39,728 nt of DNA from Pseudomonas sp. CHM02 (GCF_000612585.1 NZ_JFCA01000060.1:1-39728), one strand, 5' to 3'; counted from the stretch's first letter, positions 25,398 through 34,217 are shown. Notes: generated by a model not told the origin, from the letters alone. A program made the numbers and translations.

Positions 25398-26837
25398 ATG
25401 TTCGGTTTGGAGGCGCTAGATCTCGCCCGAATTCAATTTGCGTTCACCATCTCTTTCCACATCCTGTTCCCGGCGATCACCATCGGCCTGGCAAGCTACC
25501 TCGCGGTGCTGGAAGGCTTGTGGCTCAAGACCCACAACGACACCTACCGTGACCTCTACCACTTCTGGTCGAAGATCTTTGCCGTCAACTTCGGCATGGG
25601 CGTGGTCTCCGGCCTGGTCATGGCCTACCAGTTCGGCACCAACTGGAGCCGTTTCTCGGACTTCGCCGGCGCCGTCACCGGTCCGCTTCTGACCTACGAA
25701 GTGCTCACGGCCTTCTTCCTCGAAGCCGGTTTCCTCGGCGTGATGCTGTTCGGCTGGAACAAGGTCGGGCGCAACCTGCACTTCTTCTCCACCGTGATGG
25801 TGGCCGTGGGTACGCTGATTTCCACGTTCTGGATCCTCTCGTCCAACAGCTGGATGCAGACGCCCCAGGGCTTCGAGATCATTGATGGGCGCGTGATTCC
25901 GACCGATTGGTTCGCCGTGGTCTTCAACCCGTCGTTCCCGTATCGCCTGGCACACATGGCCACCGCGGCTTTCGTGGCCACCGCGTTCTTCGTCGGCTCC
26001 TCGGCGGCCTGGCATCTGCTGCGCGGCAAGGACAACCCGGCGATCCGCAAAATGCTCTCGATGGCGATGTGGATGGCCCTGATCGTCGCGCCTATCCAGG
26101 CGGTGATCGGCGACTTCCACGGCCTCAATACCCTGAAGCACCAGCCGGCGAAGATTGCCGCGATTGAAGGCCACTGGGAAAACATCGGCAACGAACCGAC
26201 GCCGTTGATCCTGTTTGGCTGGCCCGACATGAAGGCCGAGAAAACCAAGTACGCGGTGGAAATCCCGTACCTGGGCAGCCTGATCCTCACTCACTCCCTG
26301 GATAAGCAGGTGCCGGCCCTCAAGGAGTTCCCACCCGAAGACCGCCCTAACTCGACCATTGTGTTCTGGTCGTTCCGGGTCATGGTCGGCCTGGGCTTCC
26401 TGATGATTTTCACCGGCCTGTTCAGCCTTTGGCTGCGCCGGGGCGACAAGATGTACACGTCCAAACCGTTTCTGTACCTGGTGTTGTGGATGGGGCCGTC
26501 CGGCCTGATCGCGATTCTCGCCGGCTGGTTCACCACCGAGATCGGCCGCCAGCCGTGGGTGGTCTACGGCTTGATGCGCACGGCGGATGCTTCGTCCGGG
26601 CATAGCCTGGCGCAGATGACGATCACCCTGGTGTTGTTCGTGGTGGTGTACTTCGCGCTATTTGGTGCGGGCCTGGGCTACATGATGCGCCTGGTGCGCA
26701 AAGGGCCTCAGACCCACGAAGGCAGCGAACCCACCCACGGTGGTCCTGGCCAGAAACGCACGCCGGCTCGTCCTTTGTCTGCCGCTGATGATGGCAGCGA
26801 CGACGACCACGCGCACATCCAGCACAAGGGGAATTGA
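25398..26837 (+). CDS. cioA: Cytochrome bd-type (cyanide-insensitive) quinol oxidase subunit I
   Basis: This 479-residue subunit binds the hemes and quinol of a bd-type terminal oxidase. The N-terminus ARIQFAFTISFHILFPAIT carries a heme-ligand histidine (His21). The strongly conserved block GWFTTEIGRQPWVVYGLMRT is present near 378-397. The Q-loop is short, as in the cyanide-insensitive CioA group. The C-terminal tail (about 445-479) is hydrophilic, with several His and Asp residues. The ATG at 25398 has a strong upstream AGAGGAAG and gives the family's normal beginning. cioB follows after one base. It reduces oxygen to water with quinol and does not pump protons. Confidence 0.94.
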   Translation: MFGLEALDLARIQFAFTISFHILFPAITIGLASYLAVLEGLWLKTHNDTYRDLYHFWSKIFAVNFGMGVVSGLVMAYQFGTNWSRFSDFAGAVTGPLLTYEVLTAFFLEAGFLGVMLFGWNKVGRNLHFFSTVMVAVGTLISTFWILSSNSWMQTPQGFEIIDGRVIPTDWFAVVFNPSFPYRLAHMATAAFVATAFFVGSSAAWHLLRGKDNPAIRKMLSMAMWMALIVAPIQAVIGDFHGLNTLKHQPAKIAAIEGHWENIGNEPTPLILFGWPDMKAEKTKYAVEIPYLGSLILTHSLDKQVPALKEFPPEDRPNSTIVFWSFRVMVGLGFLMIFTGLFSLWLRRGDKMYTSKPFLYLVLWMGPSGLIAILAGWFTTEIGRQPWVVYGLMRTADASSGHSLAQMTITLVLFVVVYFALFGAGLGYMMRLVRKGPQTHEGSEPTHGGPGQKRTPARPLSAADDGSDDDHAHIQHKGN

Positions 26838-26838
26838 G

Positions 26839-27846
26839 ATGGGTATTGATCTTCCGCTGATCTGGGCCGTGATCATCATCTTCGGCATCATGATGTACGT
26901 GGTCATGGACGGCTTCGACCTGGGGATCGGCATCCTGTTTCCGTTTATCCCGGGCAAGTCCGACCGTGACGTGATGATGAACACCGTGGCCCCGGTCTGG
27001 GACGGTAACGAAACCTGGCTGGTATTGGGCGGTGCGGCGTTGTTCGGCGCGTTCCCGCTGGCCTATTCGGTGGTGCTGTCGGCGCTGTACCTGCCGCTGA
27101 TCCTGATGCTGATCGGGCTGATCTTCCGCGGTGTGGCCTTTGAATTCCGCTTCAAGGCCAAGGACCACAAGCGTCACCTGTGGGACAAGGCCTTCATCGG
27201 TGGTTCATTGGCAGCGACGTTCTTCCAGGGTGTGGCGCTGGGGGCGTTCATTGATGGCATCCCGGTGGTGAACCGCCAGTTCGCCGGCGGTTCGCTGGAC
27301 TGGCTCACGCCGTTCACGATGTTCTGCGGCGTGGCGCTGATCGTGGCCTATGCGTTGCTCGGCTGCACCTGGCTGATCATGAAGACTGAAGGCCCGTTGC
27401 AGGAGAAGATGCACAACCTGGCGCGGCCATTGGCCTTCGTGGTGCTGGCGGTGATTGGCATCGTGAGCATCTGGACACCGCTGACGCACCCGGAAATCGC
27501 CTCGCGCTGGTTCACCCTGCCGAACCTGTTCTGGTTCCTGCCGGTGCCGATCCTGGTGTTGGTGACCCTGTACGGGCTGTTCCGCGCGGTGGCACGTAAT
27601 GCGCACTACACGCCGTTCCTGCTGACGCTGGTACTGATCTTCCTCGGCTACAGCGGCCTTGGGATCAGCCTGTGGCCGAACATCATCCCGCCATCCGTAT
27701 CGATCTGGGATGCTGCCGCGCCGCCGCAAAGCCAGGGCTTCATGCTGGTGGGCACGTTATTCATCATCCCGTTCATCCTGGGCTACACCTTCTGGAGCTA
27801 CTACGTGTTCCGCGGCAAGGTCACCCACGAAGACGGTTATCACTAG
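26839..27846 (+). CDS. cioB: Cytochrome bd-type (cyanide-insensitive) quinol oxidase subunit II
   Basis: The 335-residue partner of CioA has about eight transmembrane helices. Diagnostic sequences are MMYVVMDGFDLGIGILFPF at the start and the MNTVAPVWDGNETWLVLGG loop. It starts one base after the cioA stop, with AAGGGG just upstream, so the two are coupled. The start at 26839 was selected because it yields the family's canonical N-terminus. The AGGAGG site of the next, very small gene overlaps its stop codon. Confidence 0.94.
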   Translation: MGIDLPLIWAVIIIFGIMMYVVMDGFDLGIGILFPFIPGKSDRDVMMNTVAPVWDGNETWLVLGGAALFGAFPLAYSVVLSALYLPLILMLIGLIFRGVAFEFRFKAKDHKRHLWDKAFIGGSLAATFFQGVALGAFIDGIPVVNRQFAGGSLDWLTPFTMFCGVALIVAYALLGCTWLIMKTEGPLQEKMHNLARPLAFVVLAVIGIVSIWTPLTHPEIASRWFTLPNLFWFLPVPILVLVTLYGLFRAVARNAHYTPFLLTLVLIFLGYSGLGISLWPNIIPPSVSIWDAAAPPQSQGFMLVGTLFIIPFILGYTFWSYYVFRGKVTHEDGYH

Positions 27847-27858
27847 GAGGGTCGTTCC

Positions 27859-28026
27859 ATGTCCGGCAAACCTTCGTTGCACGAGATTGAACAGGCCGAG
27901 AAACAGCCGTTGTGGCGGCGCCTGGGGTGGCTGGCGATGATCTGGACCGGCAGTGTGCTGGCCCTGTTCGTCGTGGCCAGCCTGATGCGCATGTTCATGA
28001 ATGCGGCCGGCCTGACCACCCACTGA
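27859..28026 (+). CDS. Small third subunit of bd-type oxidase (DUF2474/CydX-like)
   Basis: This 55-residue protein has an acidic-basic N-terminus (IEQAEKQPLWRRLGW) and one transmembrane helix at about 23-43 (LAMIWTGSVLALFVVASLM). It starts 12 bases after cioB, behind an excellent AGGAGG with 8-base spacing. Single-helix proteins of this size, often DUF2474, regularly follow cioAB and correspond to CydX, which stabilises the oxidase hemes in E. coli. The gene is short enough to be missed by automated length cut-offs. A strong terminator follows 33 bases after its stop. Confidence 0.85.
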   Translation: MSGKPSLHEIEQAEKQPLWRRLGWLAMIWTGSVLALFVVASLMRMFMNAAGLTTH

Positions 28027-28059
28027 CATCCCGATCCGGGCTTCGCGGTCCGGCTTTTC

Positions 28060-28094
28060 AACCCTGCTTTTCGCAAGAGAAGCAGGGTTTTTTT
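28060..28094. terminator. Bidirectional terminator between cio operon and rlmG
   Basis: AACCCTGCTT and AAGCAGGGTT form a perfect 10-bp stem with a 10-base loop, followed by seven Ts. It ends the cio transcript. The opposite orientation serves rlmG, whose stop codon begins at 28095 and lies against the T-run. Confidence 0.9.
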
Positions 28095-29217
28095 ATTTGC
28101 GCGCCTTGAGGATCACGAATTTAGGCGTGGTGGCGACTTGCTCGACACCCCGGAACAAGCGCGCCAGCTTGGTGTGATAACCCAGGTGCCGATTGCCGAC
28201 TATATAGAGGGCGCCACCCACCACCAGCGCTTCACGCGCCTGCTGGAACATGCGCCAAGCGAGGAAATCCCCGACCACCTGTTGCTGGTGGAAAGGCGGA
28301 TTGCACAGCACCACGTCCAGGGATTGTGGCGCTTGCCCGGCCAGGCCATCGGCGGCGCGCACGATGACATCGCGTTCACCGAGTGCAGCGTGCCAATTTT
28401 CGGCTGCCGATTGCACGGCCATGTAGGACTCATCCACCAACGTGTACTGTGCCTCGGGGTTTTGCAGTGCGCTGGCAAGCGCCAATACGCCGTTGCCGCA
28501 CCCCAGGTCGGCCACTCGGGCACTGCCCAGGTTCTTCGGCAGATGCGGCAGGAACGCGCGGGTGCCGATGTCCAGGCTTTCGCGGCAGAACACATTGGCG
28601 TGGTTCAGCAGCTCGATGGCCGGGGTGTCCAAGGTGTAGCGGGTGGGGTAGGGCGAGACGGCGGCGGGGCGATCTTCAGCGGTGGCGATCAGCAGCCGGG
28701 CCTTTTTTACCGCGAGCGACGCGTGCATCGGGCCGATATAGCGTTCCAGCAACTCACCCGCCGCCCGTGGCAAGTGCTTGATCATCGCTCCGGCGATCAC
28801 TTCGGCGCCCGGCGCCAGTTGGCCCTGCAAGCGGATCAACTGTTCTTCCAGCAGGGCCAGGGTTTTCGGCACACGGATCAGCACGCGATCAAAAGGGCCG
28901 ACGGGGACCTGGCTGGCGGGGATGAAGGCCACCGCATCAAAAGCCTTGCCGTTGCGCACCAGGTTTTTCTCCAGGCCCTGGGCGGCCAGGAACGAATCAC
29001 CACTGGAGGTTACCTGCACCCGCCCCTGAAGGCTGGCCGCCAGGGCGCCGAAGCTGTCATTGAGTACCAGCACGCGAGTATCGGCGGTCGGTTGCTGTTC
29101 GGCCAAATGGCTGAGCAGGTACTCATCGGCGGCATCGAAGGCTTGCAGCGGATCGTTATGTTGCTCTGGCTGGCGGATCAGATCGAGCTGGGCGAAGGGG
29201 CTGTCGAGCAGGGGCAT
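28093..29217 (-). CDS. rlmG: 23S rRNA (guanine-N2) methyltransferase RlmG
   Basis: The 374-residue enzyme methylates G1835 of 23S rRNA using S-adenosylmethionine. It has two related domains; the C-terminal one has the SAM-binding motif ARVADLGCGNGVLALASA and the catalytic NPPFH motif (VLCNPPFHQQQ). The C-terminus AGGALYIVGNRHLGYHTKL-type sequence is characteristic of RlmG/RsmC (VGGALYIVGNRHLGYH). The start at 29217 was chosen because MPLLDSPFAQLDLIR matches the family beginning and length (E. coli 378). It stands alone, 157 bases downstream of the LuxR gene. Confidence 0.92.
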   Translation of the reverse strand: MPLLDSPFAQLDLIRQPEQHNDPLQAFDAADEYLLSHLAEQQPTADTRVLVLNDSFGALAASLQGRVQVTSSGDSFLAAQGLEKNLVRNGKAFDAVAFIPASQVPVGPFDRVLIRVPKTLALLEEQLIRLQGQLAPGAEVIAGAMIKHLPRAAGELLERYIGPMHASLAVKKARLLIATAEDRPAAVSPYPTRYTLDTPAIELLNHANVFCRESLDIGTRAFLPHLPKNLGSARVADLGCGNGVLALASALQNPEAQYTLVDESYMAVQSAAENWHAALGERDVIVRAADGLAGQAPQSLDVVLCNPPFHQQQVVGDFLAWRMFQQAREALVVGGALYIVGNRHLGYHTKLARLFRGVEQVATTPKFVILKARK

Positions 29218-29374
29218 GGCGGGGGAGGCTCTGGGTAAACGATGGGTGTTCGGCACTGGCCAGCCGAACCGTCTGAGTGAACTACGAGCGGAGCCGGGGG
29301 CTGCCCTGCACTCAGAATGGGTCATAAATGTTACGTTTTTTTCGGAGGGATTACATGCGCTGTTTCAGCGTCGG

Positions 29375-30085
29375 TTAAAAAAACCCCGCTTTGGAGGCGC
29401 AGAGAACGGCCGCAATCTTGTTGTTGACCCCCAGCTTCTTGAACGTACTGCTGATATGAAAGCCCACGGTGCGCTCGGACAGGCACAGGATCGTGGCGAT
29501 GTCCGAAGCCGTCTTGCCCATGGCTGACCACTTGAGGATTTCCGTTTCCCGTGGCGTCAGCTTACTGGGTGGATTGACACTGGGCTTGCCGACGAATTTT
29601 TGCGCGACTACGGCATGCAAGGCATGGCACAACCACAGTACTTGCCCCGCCTTCTCGTACAACTCTTGTGGGCTGACATCGCCGCAGCCACGGCTCAGGG
29701 TCAGCATGCTGAACACGCCCTGGAAGTCATGCACCGCTTGGGTCCATCCCACGTTAACGCCAAAGGTCTGGGCCAAAGACCATATGCTGGGTGCGTCTTT
29801 AAAGGTTTTTTCTTCCCAGACAATAGGCAGCACGCACTCCTTGCAGCGTTTGACGATGGGGTCTACATCGAAGAAGTGTCCTCGTTCATACAGCGAAGTC
29901 CATTCATTCGGATAATTGCTGAGCTCAAATGGATTGGTCTGGTGGTTGGGGAGTTGGGAACTCATCTTGAAGGAGCAGTATTGGAAGCCGAGTTCGTACG
30001 CTTTGTTGATGACCATATCAAATGCACTGGTAATCTCGTTCTCGCCTTCCAGTTTACGGAGCGGGGTGTTGCGCCAATTAACCAT
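29375..30085 (-). CDS. LuxR-family regulator with autoinducer-binding domain (solo)
   Basis: This 236-residue protein has an N-terminal autoinducer-binding domain and a C-terminal LuxR helix-turn-helix (LTPRETEILKWSAMGKTASDIA, then CLSERTVGFHISSTFKKLG). Key residues align with those numbered for TraR: Trp57 and Tyr61 (NEWTSLY), Asp70 and Pro71 (DVDPI) and Trp85 (PIVWEE). The Gly113 position appears to be Asp (AVHDFQG). No luxI synthase is visible in the window, so it is a LuxR solo. GGAG lies 8 bases before the ATG. The gene and its upstream 380 bases look AT-richer than the neighbours, which could mean later acquisition; signal and targets are unknown. Confidence 0.85.
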   Translation of the reverse strand: MVNWRNTPLRKLEGENEITSAFDMVINKAYELGFQYCSFKMSSQLPNHQTNPFELSNYPNEWTSLYERGHFFDVDPIVKRCKECVLPIVWEEKTFKDAPSIWSLAQTFGVNVGWTQAVHDFQGVFSMLTLSRGCGDVSPQELYEKAGQVLWLCHALHAVVAQKFVGKPSVNPPSKLTPRETEILKWSAMGKTASDIATILCLSERTVGFHISSTFKKLGVNNKIAAVLCASKAGFF

Positions 30086-30466
30086 TGGTGAATCTCCATG
30101 GGGGGTCGCTGACTTGGGGTACTTCCTGAACCCCCAGAGCTGCACGGAAATGAGTGTAGGACAACGGCTACATAGTGAGAGGAAAATTTCGCTCTTGTGT
30201 GACTGGGTTTTAATAATTTTTCTGCCAGAAAGTTAGTTAGCTTGGTAAGCGATTAGTTGGGAATTCTCGGTTTATTAGTGGGTTGAAGCGCCTGTAAAAA
30301 TCAACTAACAACTTGGTAATAAAACTGTGCTAGAGGCTAGTAGCGAATTGATTGGCGGTGAAATTGATTTGCCATCATGGCGTGCTGCCCGATGCCACTA
30401 CCAACCGTAGGTGTTTCCGCACGCGACTTTGAGGGACACTAGGGCACCTGTAGAACGGAGCCCCCC
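30086..30466. other. Gene-free, AT-rich intergenic region
   Basis: This 381-base stretch between the divergent LuxR solo and reductase genes has no credible coding sequence. It includes an AT-rich core (about 30170-30360) with a loose inverted repeat of GTTAGTT (30232) and AACTAAC (30303). A GGGGT/ACCCC hairpin lies at about 30112-30130. It must hold the promoters of both genes, but I cannot place them reliably. No convincing lux box is seen. Confidence 0.6.
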
Positions 30467-31243
30467 ATGACGGCCAGTGCTGAGAAATTTACCCGCCAGA
30501 CCTTGCTCGACGTGCAATCGCTGACCCCCAGCCTGTTTACCCTGCGCACCACCCGTGACCCGGGCTTTCGTTTTACCGCAGGCCAGTTTGTACGCCTGGG
30601 AGTGACCAAGGCGGACGGCAGCACCGTATGGCGCGCCTATTCCCTGGTGTCCTCTCCGTTTGACGAGCACTTGGACTTCTTCTCGATCGTGGTCCCGGAC
30701 GGTGAGTTCACCAGTGAACTGAGCCGCCTGCGAGTGGGTGATACCTTGATGGTGGAGCGCCAGGCTACCGGGTTCCTGACGTTGAACCGGTTCATCGATG
30801 GCCGTGATTTATGGATGCTGGGCACCGGCACCGGGGTGGCGCCGTTCTTGTCGATCCTGCAGGACTTCGAGGTCTGGGAAAAATTCGAACGCATCATCCT
30901 GGTGTACAGCGCACGTGAAGCCAAGGAGTTGGCTTACCAGACACTGATCAAGACGCTGGGCGAGCGCGAGTACCTGGCTGAATACGCGCATAAGCTTACC
31001 TATGTCCCTACCGTCACCCGTGAGCAACATCCGGGCGCGCTGAATGGGCGCATCACCACACTGATCGAAAATGGCGAGCTGGAACGCGCGGCGGGCGTTG
31101 AGCTGACCCCGGAACATTCCCGCGTGCTGATTTGCGGCAACCCGCAGATGGTCGATGACACGCGCCAGTTACTCAAGCAGCGCGACATGAACCTGAGCTT
31201 GAGTCGCCGCCCAGGCCAGGTGGCGGTGGAAAACTACTGGTAA
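30467..31243 (+). CDS. fpr: Ferredoxin/flavodoxin-NADP+ reductase
   Basis: The 258-residue flavoenzyme exchanges electrons between NADPH and ferredoxin or flavodoxin. The FAD-binding motif RAYSLVS is at about 57-63, the NADP-binding GTGTGVAPFLSIL near 121-133, and a second nucleotide segment ILVYSAREAKEL follows. The C-terminus VENYW ends in an aromatic residue, typical of bacterial class I Fpr enzymes. GGAG precedes the ATG by 6 bases. The mscL neighbour suggests that this is the copy found beside mscL in P. aeruginosa rather than the finR-linked fpr; that is from memory. A shared terminator separates it from mscL. Confidence 0.88.
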   Translation: MTASAEKFTRQTLLDVQSLTPSLFTLRTTRDPGFRFTAGQFVRLGVTKADGSTVWRAYSLVSSPFDEHLDFFSIVVPDGEFTSELSRLRVGDTLMVERQATGFLTLNRFIDGRDLWMLGTGTGVAPFLSILQDFEVWEKFERIILVYSAREAKELAYQTLIKTLGEREYLAEYAHKLTYVPTVTREQHPGALNGRITTLIENGELERAAGVELTPEHSRVLICGNPQMVDDTRQLLKQRDMNLSLSRRPGQVAVENYW

Positions 31244-31244
31244 T

Positions 31245-31275
31245 AAAAAAGGCGCCTCAAGCAGGCGCCTTTTTT
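31245..31275. terminator. Bidirectional terminator between fpr and mscL
   Basis: AAAAAAGGCGCCT and AGGCGCCTTTTTT form a 13-bp inverted repeat around CAAGC, with A- and T-runs on either side. It should stop both convergent transcripts. Confidence 0.93.
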
Positions 31276-31286
31276 CAAGCCGATGT

Positions 31287-31706
31287 TTACTGAAGCGGCT
31301 TGTCGTTCTGTGCCTTGAGCAGATCGCGGATCTCACCCAGCAACACTTCTTCCTTGCTCGGCGTCGGCGGCAGGCTTGGCGCCACGGCCTCTTCACGCTT
31401 CAGGCGATTGATCGCCTTCACACCCATGAAGATCGCGAACGCGACGATCACAAAGTCGATGACGCTCTGGATGAATTTGCCGTACGCCAGCACAACCGCC
31501 GGCACATCGCCTTGCGCTGCCTTGAGCGTTATCGCCAAGTCACCGAAGTCCACGCCACCGATCAACAGACCAATAGGCGGCATCACCACGTCGCCTACAA
31601 ACGAGGAAACAATTTTGCCGAAGGCTGCACCGATGATGATACCGACGGCCATGTCGACCACATTACCTTTGACCGCGAAGGCCTTGAACTCACTGATCAC
31701 GCCCAT
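31287..31706 (-). CDS. mscL: Large-conductance mechanosensitive channel
   Basis: This 139-residue protein forms the pentameric channel that releases solutes on sudden osmotic downshift. The N-terminus (MGVISEFKAFAVKGNVVDMA) and the pore helix VGIIIGAAFGKIVSSFVGDV are canonical. A periplasmic loop (about 55-70) is followed by the second helix SVIDFVIVAFAIFMGVKAINRL and a cytoplasmic C-terminal helix (EEVLLGEIRDLLK). Length matches the family. It is transcribed away from katB and ends at a shared terminator. Confidence 0.96.
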   Translation of the reverse strand: MGVISEFKAFAVKGNVVDMAVGIIIGAAFGKIVSSFVGDVVMPPIGLLIGGVDFGDLAITLKAAQGDVPAVVLAYGKFIQSVIDFVIVAFAIFMGVKAINRLKREEAVAPSLPPTPSKEEVLLGEIRDLLKAQNDKPLQ

Positions 31707-31993
31707 AGGTTATTCCTTGTTACAGATGAGAAGGGTGGAACCCAGTGTAATTCAGTCGTAGCAGGCTTGCCCGACACAACTGCTAACACTGTTGGTTTTT
31801 ATCGACACATTAAATCGCAAATAGTTTGCAAAGTGCCATCAATCGCGCGCGGAATACGCGTGATATCAGTGGGTTACCACCTTATTTTATTAATCGGGTT
31901 GGTACGGCTTTTCTATTTATCTTCTGACTCTTGGGTCACTAGCCTCTGGCAAGCACAACTGAATGTGCACTAAAAAAACCAGAGGACACCTCG
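31707..31993. other. Intergenic region upstream of katB
   Basis: These 287 bases contain the divergent promoters of mscL and katB. The stretch 31800-31930 is AT-rich compared with the genes around it. An ATAG-N7 spacing at about 31820 resembles part of an OxyR site, but the rest of the motif is missing, so I do not call it. AGAGGA before the katB ATG is a good ribosome-binding site. Confidence 0.5.
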
Positions 31994-33535
31994 ATGAAGA
32001 ATCCAATGAGTCGCAGGCCTGTTTCAGCGCGATCCGCGCTGGTACTGGTGACTGCCAGCCTGCTTTCCCTGTCAGTGCAAGCCGCCAACCTGACCCGCGA
32101 TAACGGCGCCGCGGTGGGTGATAACCAGAACTCGCAGACCGCCGGCGCCAATGGCCCGGTGCTGTTGCAAGACGTGCAACTGATCCAGAAATTGCAGCGT
32201 TTTGACCGCGAGCGCATCCCCGAGCGCGTGGTACACGCCCGTGGCACCGGCGCCCACGGCACCTTCACCGTCACTGACAACCTCAGCGACCTGACCAAGG
32301 CCAAGGTGTTCGCGGCCGGCGAAACCACGCCCGTGTTCGTGCGCTTCTCCGCCGTCGTCCATGGCAACCACTCCCCGGAAACCCTGCGCGACCCACGCGG
32401 CTTCGCCACCAAGTTCTACACCGCCGATGGCAATTGGGATCTGGTGGGCAACAACTTCCCGACGTTCTTCATCCGTGATGCCATCAAGTTCCCGGACATG
32501 GTCCACGCCTTCAAGCCGGACCCGCGCACCAACCTGGACGACGACTCCCGTCGTTTCGACTTCTTCTCCCATGTGCCCGAAGCCACTCGTACGCTGACCG
32601 AGCTGTACTCCGACTCCGGCACCCCGGCCAGCTACCGGGAAATGGACGGCAACGGCGTGCACGCCTACAAGCTGATCAACGCCAAGGGCGAAGTGCACTA
32701 CGTCAAGTTTCACTGGAAGAGCCTGCAAGGCATCAAGAACCTCGATCCCAAGCAGGTCACCGAAGTGCAGGGCCGCGACTACAGCCACATGACCAACGAC
32801 CTGGTCACCCATATCAACAAGGGCGACTTCCCCAAGTGGGACCTGTACGTGCAGGTGCTCAAGCCTGAAGACCTGGCCACGTTCGACTTCGACCCGCTGG
32901 ACGCCACCAAGATCTGGCCGAATGTGACCGAGCGCAAAGTCGGGCAGATGGTGCTGAACCGCAACCCGGCCAACGTGTTCCAGGAAACCGAGCAGGTGGC
33001 CATGGCCCCGGCCAATCTGGTGCCCGGTATCGAACCGTCGGAAGACCGCCTGCTGCAAGGCCGGGTGTTCTCCTACGCCGACACGCAGATGTACCGCCTG
33101 GGCGCCAATGCCCTGCAACTGCCGATCAACGCCCCACGGGTGACCGTCAACAACGGTAACCAGGACGGCGCGATGAACCTCGGCAAGACCACCACCGGTG
33201 TGAATTACCAGCCAAGCCGCCTGCTGCCACGGGAAGAGCCGCAAACCGCGCGCTACAGCCAGTCGGCACTGTCGGGCAGCACCCAGCAGGCGAAGATCCA
33301 GCGCGAGCAGAACTTCAAGCAGGCCGGTGACCTGTACCGTTCCTTCAACAAGAAAGAACGCCAGGACCTGATCGACAACTTCGGTGGCTCGCTGGCGACC
33401 ACCGATGACGAGAGCAAGCACATCATCCTGTCGTTCCTCTACAAGGCCGACCCGGAGTACGGCACTGGCGTGACCAAAGTCGCCAAGGGTGACCTGGCAC
33501 GGGTGAAGGCGCTGGCGGCAAAACTCACCGACTAA
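31994..33535 (+). CDS. katB: Periplasmic catalase KatB
   Basis: The 513-residue monofunctional heme catalase has a signal peptide (cleaved after SVQA), so it acts in the periplasm. The catalytic His81 is in ERVVHARGTGAHG, the essential Asn in LVGNNFPTFFIRD (about 153-154), and the proximal heme Tyr361 in RVFSYADTQMYRLG. Length equals that of P. aeruginosa KatB. It breaks down hydrogen peroxide and in that species is induced by peroxide through OxyR. The next gene, after a REP doublet, is ankB, which supports KatB activity in P. aeruginosa. Confidence 0.95.
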   Translation: MKNPMSRRPVSARSALVLVTASLLSLSVQAANLTRDNGAAVGDNQNSQTAGANGPVLLQDVQLIQKLQRFDRERIPERVVHARGTGAHGTFTVTDNLSDLTKAKVFAAGETTPVFVRFSAVVHGNHSPETLRDPRGFATKFYTADGNWDLVGNNFPTFFIRDAIKFPDMVHAFKPDPRTNLDDDSRRFDFFSHVPEATRTLTELYSDSGTPASYREMDGNGVHAYKLINAKGEVHYVKFHWKSLQGIKNLDPKQVTEVQGRDYSHMTNDLVTHINKGDFPKWDLYVQVLKPEDLATFDFDPLDATKIWPNVTERKVGQMVLNRNPANVFQETEQVAMAPANLVPGIEPSEDRLLQGRVFSYADTQMYRLGANALQLPINAPRVTVNNGNQDGAMNLGKTTTGVNYQPSRLLPREEPQTARYSQSALSGSTQQAKIQREQNFKQAGDLYRSFNKKERQDLIDNFGGSLATTDDESKHIILSFLYKADPEYGTGVTKVAKGDLARVKALAAKLTD

Positions 33536-33550
33536 CCACGCAACCCCCTA

Positions 33551-33616
33551 TGTAGGAGTCGGCTTGCCGGCGATGGCGTCCTCGAATACGCCATCGCCGG
33601 CAAGCCGGCTCCTACA
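33551..33616. repeat. REP doublet between katB and ankB
   Basis: TGTAGGAGTCGGCTTGCCGG pairs with its inverted copy to give a nearly perfect 66-base hairpin with a short loop. The doublet lies within the katB-ankB pair and may damp read-through or stabilise katB mRNA. Confidence 0.9.
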
Positions 33617-33642
33617 AAAGAGGGTAATACGGAGGATTGGCT

Positions 33643-34182
33643 ATGCGAATTTTCATAGGCGCTGTGTTGGCATGCCTGGCGCTCGGCGCGTGGGCCGAAC
33701 CGGCCGACCCTGCGAAGCTCAAGACACAACTGCAGGACTATTACTTCGACGCCGCCCGCCGTGGCGACCTCGACATGCTCAACACCTTCATCGACGCGGG
33801 CTACAGTCTCAACACCCAGGACGACAAGGGCTACACCGCGCTGATCCTTGCCGCCTACCACGGCCAGGGCGCGTTCGTGGAGCGCCTGCTCAACGCCGGT
33901 GCCGACGCCTGCGTGCAGGACAAACGCGGCAACACTGCGCTGATGGGCGCGATCTTCAAGGGCGAACTGAACATCGCCCAGCGCCTGCTGGCCACCGACT
34001 GCAACCCCGACCAACGCAACGGCGCCGGGCAGACGGCGGCCATGTACGCCGGGCTGTTCAAGCGGATCGAGTTGCTGGACGAACTGAAAGCCAAAGGCGC
34101 CGATCTCAACGCCGAAGACCCGGTCGGCAACAGTGCTTCACGATTGGCCAGCGGTGAAATCCGGACCCCGGCGTCGCGCTGA
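33643..34182 (+). CDS. ankB: Periplasmic ankyrin-repeat protein AnkB
   Basis: The 179-residue protein has a signal peptide (MRIFIGAVLACLALGAWA) and then about four ankyrin repeats. Clear examples are DDKGYTALILAAYHGQGAFV and RGNTALMGAIFKGELNIAQ, with the repeat-linking loops LLNAGAD and LKAKGAD. In P. aeruginosa AnkB sits beside KatB and is needed for its full activity, perhaps by forming a protective scaffold; the same pairing here supports that role. GGAGG lies 7 bases before the ATG. The gene is 36 bases before radA. Confidence 0.9.
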   Translation: MRIFIGAVLACLALGAWAEPADPAKLKTQLQDYYFDAARRGDLDMLNTFIDAGYSLNTQDDKGYTALILAAYHGQGAFVERLLNAGADACVQDKRGNTALMGAIFKGELNIAQRLLATDCNPDQRNGAGQTAAMYAGLFKRIELLDELKAKGADLNAEDPVGNSASRLASGEIRTPASR

Positions 34183-34217
34183 GCTATCATCGCGGTTTTT
34201 CGGTTGGAGGTTCTCAA

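Noticed and set aside
30086..30466. lux box for the LuxR solo
   Set aside because: The inverted repeat GTTAGTT/AACTAAC is short and its halves are about 65 bases apart, unlike the compact 18-20-base lux box.
31800..31870. OxyR binding site upstream of katB
   Set aside because: Only one ATAG quarter-site with plausible spacing is present; the remaining three quarters do not match.
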